From Anaeromassilibacillus senegalensis (GTDB taxonomy: Bacteria; Bacillota; Clostridia; Oscillospirales; Acutalibacteraceae), in the NCBI RefSeq assembly GCF_001261775.1, contig NZ_LN868536.1:434001-498000 (forward strand): 64,000 nucleotides of DNA, read 5' to 3'. Both the position numbers and the translations under genes were made by a program. The notes below the pieces were generated by a model. That model was not told the DNA's origin. It worked only from the letters and a program-made list of their open reading frames with translations, and did no database searches. Each line of letters opens with the position of its first letter. Positions within the stretch are counted from its first letter, which is position 1. Shown piece by piece: positions 59,401 through 64,000 of the stretch.

Positions 59401-62400
59401 AAACGCCGTGAAGAACCTGCCGCAGGAAGAACTGACGTATACAAAGGTTTACGACGCGGCAATCGCTTTGCGCGATGTGCTGGAGAACATCCAGGGCGGT
59501 GCGGTAAAGGATATCGTGATTCCGCAGGCGCAGATGTCCGCCGCGTCCACCAGCCAGAGCGGCAGCGACCCGGCCTCCAACGCCATAGACGGCAATCCGG
59601 CGACCAAATGGCACACCGCGTGGGACGGCACATACAAGCCGCTCCCGCAGTCCATCACGATCGACCTTGGCGAGACCTACGACGACGTGTACCGTCTGCG
59701 CTATCTGCCCCGCCAGGACAATAAAGTCAACGGCGAACCGGACTGGAACGGCACAATCCTGTCCTATGAAATCTCGGTCAGTGTGGACGGCGAGCACTTT
59801 ACCGATATCGCGAAGGGCGTTTGGGCGGCCACCAAGGATGAAAAATCCGTTTCCTTTACACCGGCCCAGGCGAGATATGTCCGCTTAACCGCGCTCACCT
59901 CCAAGAGCAATACCGGCAGCGAGAGCAAGCAGTTTGCCTCCGCGGCGGAGATCAACGTGGTGCGCAACGCGGCGTTCCGTGTGAATACGGCTTATCTTGC
60001 CGCGGCAATTGCCGATGCACAGTCGTATATCGAAAAGCATCCGAATGCGGAGGACCTTGACACGCTGAAAAAACTGATTGCGGACAGCGCTGCGCTCCTG
60101 GATGCGCCTTTGGTGACGCAGGAGGACGTGAATGCCGCGCGGGCGGCGATTGAAAAAGAACTGGACCGCCTGGAAGGCCAGGAGCCGGAGGGGGATTTTA
60201 CCAGTTTCACGCCGGGACAGGTGTGGAATGACACCGACGGCGTGCCGATTCAGGCACACGGCGGCGGCGTGATCTGGGATGAGAATACCCAGAAGTATTA
60301 CTGGTACGGCGAGCACAAAGGCGAGCAGAATATTGCGAGTGGACGTGTTTCCGCAATCGGCGTATCGGTTTATTCCTCTACGGACCTCTACAACTGGAAG
60401 AACGAGGGCGTGGCCCTTCCAGTCTTCAACAACCCGGCGTTTACAGACGCGGACGCGCAGATTACCGGCGACACGCCGCTTTATCTGGCGGAGTCCTCGC
60501 AATCCTATCAGGATGCGGTCGCGGCGGGCGGCACGGCTTCCCCACACCGGACGCTGGAGAAATACAACAAGGCAACCTATATTGAAAAGCTGAACGCACT
60601 CTATGAGGATGAGACGGCAGCGGAGAAAAAAGCGCTTTACAACATGCTGAACTGGAACAAAGTTCTGGAGCGGCCGAAGGTAATCTACAACGAAAAGACC
60701 GGAAAATATGTGATGTGGTTCCACCGCGACGGTCCGAACGCGACGGACAACGCCTACAGCGATGCACAGGCGGGCGTAGCGGTCAGCGATTCACCGACCG
60801 GCCCCTTCAAATTCCTGGGCAGCAGCCGTCCGAACGGCGCGATGAGCCGCGACATGACTCTCTTTAAGGATGACGATGGCACGGCGTACCTGGTCCACTC
60901 CTCCGAGAGCAACTGGACCCTGTATATCCAGAAGCTGGATGAAACGTATACGAAAGTCACCGGCGAATACACCCGCAATTACACCAAGCATACCAATGTA
61001 GAGGTGGACGGCCGTGAGGCGCCCGCCATGTTCAAGCACGACGGGCGATATTATATCGTCTCTTCCGGCTGCACCGGTTGGCGCGCCAATGTGGCGGGGT
61101 ATTCCTCCACGGAGCTGGATCTGATGACAACCATGGCCGACCCGTATGACGCAAACGCTCTTGCCGGGCCGTTTACCAACGACGACCTGAAAAATCCGTG
61201 TACCGGCAGCGGCGCGGCGCAGACCTTCCAGGGACAGAGCACCTGCGTGTTCCCTGTGCAGGGCAAGGATGGCATGTTCATCTTTATGGCGGACAAGTGG
61301 AACGCGAACGACCTGCGTGACTCCCGCTATCTGTGGCTGCCCGTCCAAATCGACGACGAGGCGAACGAACTGACCATTGCATGGACGGATGAGTGGACGC
61401 TGGACGATTGGGATCAACTCGAAGCGGGCAGCCGCGACGCGTTCAACCGGGCGGTCAAGCAGGCGGCGGACATGACGCAGGCGGAATACGGCGCGGACAA
61501 GGACGCGTGGGAAACCATGCAGAGCCTGCTCCAGCGGGCGTATGTGCTCCCGTACAGCGCATCGGCAGAAGAAGTTGCGGCGATTGCGGAACCGCTTCAA
61601 AAGGTCATTGACCGCCTGCGGCTGCGGGGCAGCCTGAACGCGGCGCTCTCTGAGGCAGCAAAGCTGTTCGAGGCGGAGTACACCCCGGAAAGCTGGTCTG
61701 CTTTGGCGGCGGCGCTCGCACAGGCGGACGCGCTGCCGGATGACGCAGCCAAGGAAACCATCGATGCGGTAGAGGCGGCGATTCGCGACGCGATTGCAAA
61801 ACTGGTTCCTGTGGAGGCGGCAGAGACAGAAAAGGTCACAATTGTGCAGGCGGCCGCAGGCAGCGCGCAGTCCGGAAACGAGGCTTCCAAGGCGATTGAC
61901 GGCGATACAAATACCCACTGGCATACCCGCTGGGGGACCGGCTGGCAGCCCCTGCCGCAGGGAATTATCCTGGACCTCGGTTCTGTACAGAATAACCTTT
62001 GCGAGCTGCGCTATCTGCCGCGGCAGGACAAGGATTGGAACGGTACCATCCTCGGCTTTGAGCTGTATGCGAGTGCGTCTGATAAAGCGATCAATGAGCT
62101 GACAGACGCCGATTTCACCAAACTCCTTTCCGCACAGTGGGAGAGCACCAAGGACGAAAAGCGCGCGCCCTTCAGGCCCGTTTCCGCCCGTTATCTCAAG
62201 CTGGTGGCGCTCAGTTCCGTTGGAAACAGAGAAAGCGACAACAACCAGTTTGCTTCCGCTTCTGAGATCAATGTTTACGCGGCAAAGGATGCTGTCCCCA
62301 AGGATTTGACTGTCAACTACGGCAAGAATGTAACGCTGAAGGTAAACGGCGAAGAGCAGAAACTGGCGGACCTGATCGGCAGGTATACCCAGAAGGATGT

Positions 62401-63757
62401 GGACAGCGGCACGAAGCTGCAGCTGGCGTTCGCGCCGCGGCTTGAGAACGAGCTGTTCCGCTCCGTCTCCGTGAACGGCGTGGAACCGACGATCATCAGC
62501 GGCAGAGAATACCGGTATGATTTCACAATGGGTATGGATGCGGCAAACCTGCAATTTGTCTTTGAGACGGTCAACAAGACCACGCTGGACCAGGTGGTCG
62601 CCTATGCAAAAGCGCGCATCGATGCGGGTGAAATAAAAGGTTTGATCCCGGTGGTGCAGGAGAAGTTCATGGCGGCGTACGACGCGGCGGTCGCGGTGCA
62701 GAAGGATGCGGCGGCGACACAGGGCGAGATCAACACCGCGTGGAAAGACCTGATGAATATGCTCCACTATCTGGAGTTCAAACCGGGCGACAAGAAGGAT
62801 CTCGACCATTGGATTACCGTGGCAGAGAGCATGAACGCGGACCTGTTCACAGAGGCGAGCTGGGCAGTCGTCGCAAACGCATTGGCAGAAGCCAAGGGCG
62901 TGATGGCGGACGAAAATGCGCTGCAGGGCGATATTACAAAGGCGCGGGATACCCTGTATGACGCGATTATGGCCCTGGTGGACAAAGTAGACCGCACAGA
63001 GCTGGATGCGTTCATTGCGGAAGGCACGAGGATCGAAGGCATTCTGGATACCGATTACCTGCCGGTTGGACAGGAAGCGTTCAAGGCGGCATTGAAAGCG
63101 GCGAGAGAGCTGCCGGCGGATGCAGACCAGGCGGCGGTCAACGCTGCGGCGCTGCGGCTAGTAGAAGCCATGTCGGGCCTGCGCCTGATCCCGACCAGAG
63201 AAGCGCTGAAAGAACAGATCGACGCGGCAGAGAGCATCGACCGCAGCCTGTACACAGATTCCAGCCTGATGATTCTGGACGAGAAGATTGCCGCGGCGAA
63301 GGATGCGTACGAAAATGCGGAGACGCAGGAAGAGATCACAAAAGCGTTTGACGAGCTGGTGGACGCACAGGAGAAGCTGACGAAGAGACAGGAAAATGGC
63401 AAGACGAGCTCCGGCAGCAGCACCAGAGTTGCGGACAACAGCTACGGTTCCGCGGGTACGGCGGTTGCCGGCGCGCAGAACACGGCGGCCTATGTACGCT
63501 CGGATACAACAATGAACTTTGCGCTGAAGAGAGGGCAGGCGTACTGCTTCAAGATGACGGTGTTCAACGGCAATGGCCTGGCGCCGAACTTCACGGTTGG
63601 CGACGGCAGCGTGCTGAAGACGCAGTTTGTGGCGCAGATCGGCAACGATTACTACTTCAGAGTGTGGGCGATTGGCGCGCCGGGCACAAGCGCGGGCGTG
63701 TATACCTCTCTGAACGGCAAGAAAGCTGTTAAGCATTGTACGGTTTCGATCGGCTGA
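56414..63757 (+). CDS. Giant secreted GH97 + GH43 enzyme with two CBM32 domains
   Basis: A 2447-aa exported protein. Order: signal peptide (1-28); GH97 (~35-680) in which the usual nucleophile motif is replaced by KFGFVPVG (~423); cadherin-like segment and NPCBM (~740-961); FIVAR; CBM32 (~1034-1183); FIVAR; GH43 domain (~1259-1668) with I-Q-A-H-G-G-G, S-R-D-M-T-L-F and R-E-A-P-A-M-F (acid Glu1535), as in the exo-beta-1,3-galactanase subfamily 24; FIVAR; second CBM32 (~1806-1955); then the shared tail ending KHCTVSIG. I place the start at the GTG at 56414, 8 nt after GGAGGAG; an in-frame start at 56258 overlaps the previous gene. One chain thus carries two hydrolase domains and three binding domains. 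Confidence 0.88.
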   Translation: MEKRKRVLSLALSAAMLLTAVFPGPGAFAARQKAAPSIPEDAERVQSQDGSVEAGFWLDENGKPMYAVQYKDKLVVEPSAMGMELTFLDASLSGTYDTGFTLLGTELREDVDESWINHFGDRKEVPNVYDELTLQYEAENGVEIDVVCRVSDEGAAFRYEFPQSDAAPEFQIDQERTYFNLDNSATAYVHVNRNQTEVQKIPVDELAAVKNGYFRPLTVIGSGYAMTVTEANQVDYTRVHFTQDGEDGTLRTMFNGTSDNSDLVPEHKVDPVTVDVSTDKFATSWRTFVLGDHEGQLLEHSYLVKNLNPECALDDTSWIEPGTVLRSGLSEERAKAAIDFAAGHNVPYVHFDAGWYGPEGNMNSDPWECIKFDFSTVRDYAEEHGVKLMVYVNYRHLEDQYNRGQLDALFQHYVDDFGISGIKFGFVPVGSQASTKMVYEWVKIAAENHLIVDIHDEMLPTGYERTYPNLLSMEAIHGDEENPYAEEDLGYLFTRSIAGQADHTWCYNQTKNTTKAFKFAGSIAFFSPLVFPYWYDDGAIDRIDTKPLGLWDNLPTVWDDTKVLEASIEKYATIARRSGEQWFLASLSADDGKTLELPLDFLDPDTTYKAEFFTNDPQNDRNVALFTYLVDADTFLKNRTPYNAGYSVMMTPATAEEEETLPVYSASFDDAEAVIEKIAGVGDVTVENAEEKQPLLQEIRVAYDALNTAQKLYVTNYQSFVEKESYLDTLYNHPLRALTVNGESFADFDPDTFSYNVVLQGGADVPEIGGVAEDGSEVTAVSQVKTLPGSATITAANRFAEKTYTVNFAIPDEELSVYAGDMPTPALDGRKEYKINTNRGGGALTLYDGGGQKKTFPKGIGTHANTNITYSIEGMGITRFQAFCGVSADNGKDNNKVKCQVYVDNTLAFDSGVIMQKTPYQSIDIDVSGAKTVKLVANDGGDGISNDHVNWCEAKFIIGEIFTTPITHMVEKAETCLATLTDEAQKAELQQAIDAANAVKNLPQEELTYTKVYDAAIALRDVLENIQGGAVKDIVIPQAQMSAASTSQSGSDPASNAIDGNPATKWHTAWDGTYKPLPQSITIDLGETYDDVYRLRYLPRQDNKVNGEPDWNGTILSYEISVSVDGEHFTDIAKGVWAATKDEKSVSFTPAQARYVRLTALTSKSNTGSESKQFASAAEINVVRNAAFRVNTAYLAAAIADAQSYIEKHPNAEDLDTLKKLIADSAALLDAPLVTQEDVNAARAAIEKELDRLEGQEPEGDFTSFTPGQVWNDTDGVPIQAHGGGVIWDENTQKYYWYGEHKGEQNIASGRVSAIGVSVYSSTDLYNWKNEGVALPVFNNPAFTDADAQITGDTPLYLAESSQSYQDAVAAGGTASPHRTLEKYNKATYIEKLNALYEDETAAEKKALYNMLNWNKVLERPKVIYNEKTGKYVMWFHRDGPNATDNAYSDAQAGVAVSDSPTGPFKFLGSSRPNGAMSRDMTLFKDDDGTAYLVHSSESNWTLYIQKLDETYTKVTGEYTRNYTKHTNVEVDGREAPAMFKHDGRYYIVSSGCTGWRANVAGYSSTELDLMTTMADPYDANALAGPFTNDDLKNPCTGSGAAQTFQGQSTCVFPVQGKDGMFIFMADKWNANDLRDSRYLWLPVQIDDEANELTIAWTDEWTLDDWDQLEAGSRDAFNRAVKQAADMTQAEYGADKDAWETMQSLLQRAYVLPYSASAEEVAAIAEPLQKVIDRLRLRGSLNAALSEAAKLFEAEYTPESWSALAAALAQADALPDDAAKETIDAVEAAIRDAIAKLVPVEAAETEKVTIVQAAAGSAQSGNEASKAIDGDTNTHWHTRWGTGWQPLPQGIILDLGSVQNNLCELRYLPRQDKDWNGTILGFELYASASDKAINELTDADFTKLLSAQWESTKDEKRAPFRPVSARYLKLVALSSVGNRESDNNQFASASEINVYAAKDAVPKDLTVNYGKNVTLKVNGEEQKLADLIGRYTQKDVDSGTKLQLAFAPRLENELFRSVSVNGVEPTIISGREYRYDFTMGMDAANLQFVFETVNKTTLDQVVAYAKARIDAGEIKGLIPVVQEKFMAAYDAAVAVQKDAAATQGEINTAWKDLMNMLHYLEFKPGDKKDLDHWITVAESMNADLFTEASWAVVANALAEAKGVMADENALQGDITKARDTLYDAIMALVDKVDRTELDAFIAEGTRIEGILDTDYLPVGQEAFKAALKAARELPADADQAAVNAAALRLVEAMSGLRLIPTREALKEQIDAAESIDRSLYTDSSLMILDEKIAAAKDAYENAETQEEITKAFDELVDAQEKLTKRQENGKTSSGSSTRVADNSYGSAGTAVAGAQNTAAYVRSDTTMNFALKRGQAYCFKMTVFNGNGLAPNFTVGDGSVLKTQFVAQIGNDYYFRVWAIGAPGTSAGVYTSLNGKKAVKHCTVSIG
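62312..63757 (+). repeat. Long direct repeat, copy 2 (shared tail module)
   Basis: The partner of 54820-56265. It covers the beta-domain, four FIVAR repeats, linker and terminal domain of the 2447-aa enzyme. Near-identity in DNA between otherwise different genes implies recent duplication or gene conversion. Confidence 0.92.
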
Positions 63758-63771
63758 TCAGATTGTAAAAA

Positions 63772-63803
63772 GGAGCCTTCCACCCATGCGGGTGGAAGGC
63801 TCC
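63772..63803. terminator. Terminator after the GH97-GH43 gene
   Basis: GGAGCCTTCCACCC (63772-63785) pairs perfectly with 63790-63803 around ATGC. T-rich sequence follows on the plus strand and A residues precede it, so it can serve both the plus-strand giants and the minus-strand gene at the right edge. Confidence 0.85.
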
Positions 63804-63826
63804 TTTGCTGTTTTTATATGGGACCT

Positions 63827-64000
63827 TTACAGACTTTGTACAAAGTCCTTAACGTCTCCCAATTCTTCCAGCAGCGGCGCACCGATCACCTTGGAGAGCG
63901 CCTGGTTCAGCTCCGAATACTGGTTGCCGGTAATGACGATCTGGTCGTTCTGATGTTCGCGCAGCAAATCCATGCGGCGATCCAGCTCTGCGATAATCTG
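63827..64000 (-). CDS. Unrecognised protein, C-terminal end (partial)
   Basis: The right edge holds the last 57 codons of a minus-strand gene that ends in TAA at 63829-63827. The visible part is hydrophilic and helical: it opens I-I-A-E-L-D-R-R-M-D-L-L, then I-V-I-T-G-N-Q-Y-S-E-L-N, and ends V-K-D-F-V-Q-S-L. A coiled-coil or regulator tail is plausible. I cannot name the family. It converges with the giant enzyme operon at the shared terminator. Confidence 0.6.
   Translation of the reverse strand, partial: QIIAELDRRMDLLREHQNDQIVITGNQYSELNQALSKVIGAPLLEELGDVKDFVQSL

Noticed and set aside
54820..63757. Composite transposon flanked by 1446-bp direct repeats
   Set aside because: The repeats are coding tail modules in frame with the enzymes; there is no transposase and no terminal inverted repeat.

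Overview
The window looks like the chromosome of a Gram-positive anaerobe of the Clostridia (Oscillospiraceae/Ruminococcaceae-like gut lineage). I infer this from AGGAGG-type ribosome binding sites, SigA-type -35/-10 boxes with 17-bp spacers, GTG/TTG starts, Gram-positive secretion signals, and protein families such as the CD3324-like regulator, DUF1062, the LmrCD/TM287-288-type ABC pair and PgeF. No species can be named from the sequence alone.

Layout. 1-6.1 kb: the end of thrS, a small HTH regulator, a DUF1062 protein, and a heterodimeric ABC exporter with its MarR regulator. The exporter promoter lies in a perfect 50-bp palindrome. 6.2-36 kb: three very large secreted carbohydrate-active enzymes on the minus strand: a GH2 beta-galactosidase-like protein of 2147 aa, a GH127 beta-L-arabinofuranosidase-like protein of 2132 aa, and a 2799-aa protein with two GH97 domains and a zinc metallopeptidase-like domain between them. 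Among them lie two tandem diguanylate cyclases, a histidine kinase/SARP-type response regulator pair and a divergent peptide-binding lipoprotein. 36-51 kb: an Imm-5-like immunity protein, a phage-tail/collagen-like protein, tRNA-Ala(CGC), an O-antigen-ligase-like membrane protein, a P-type ATPase, a serine beta-lactamase-like hydrolase, pgeF, a radical SAM protein, a HlyIII protein, a block of tandem hairpin repeats, a lipase-like hydrolase, and a phage-style repressor/Cro switch with three operators and a 28-aa peptide ORF. 51-63.8 kb: two more giant enzymes on the plus strand, one GH97 (1680 aa) and one GH97+GH43+two CBM32 (2447 aa), probably co-transcribed. The window ends in an unrecognised partial gene.

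How it fits together. All five giants have a signal peptide and the same C-terminal module: a beta-domain, four FIVAR-like helical repeats, a low-complexity linker, and an ~85-residue terminal domain with invariant cysteines that ends in KHC-[TA]-[VI]-[TS]-I. None shows LPXTG, SLH, dockerin or a C-terminal membrane anchor, so this module is a good candidate for an undescribed retention or display device. The enzymatic set (beta-galactosidase, beta-L-arabinofuranosidase, exo-beta-1,3-galactanase-like GH43, several GH97, one metallopeptidase) suggests attack on plant hydroxyproline-rich glycoproteins (arabinogalactan proteins, extensins). The kinase, regulator and binding protein between them may sense the products. 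The two plus-strand giants share a 1446-bp nearly identical, indel-free 3' end. At least two minus-strand giants are followed by a leftover second copy of the last ~20 codons, so the tail module seems to move by recombination.
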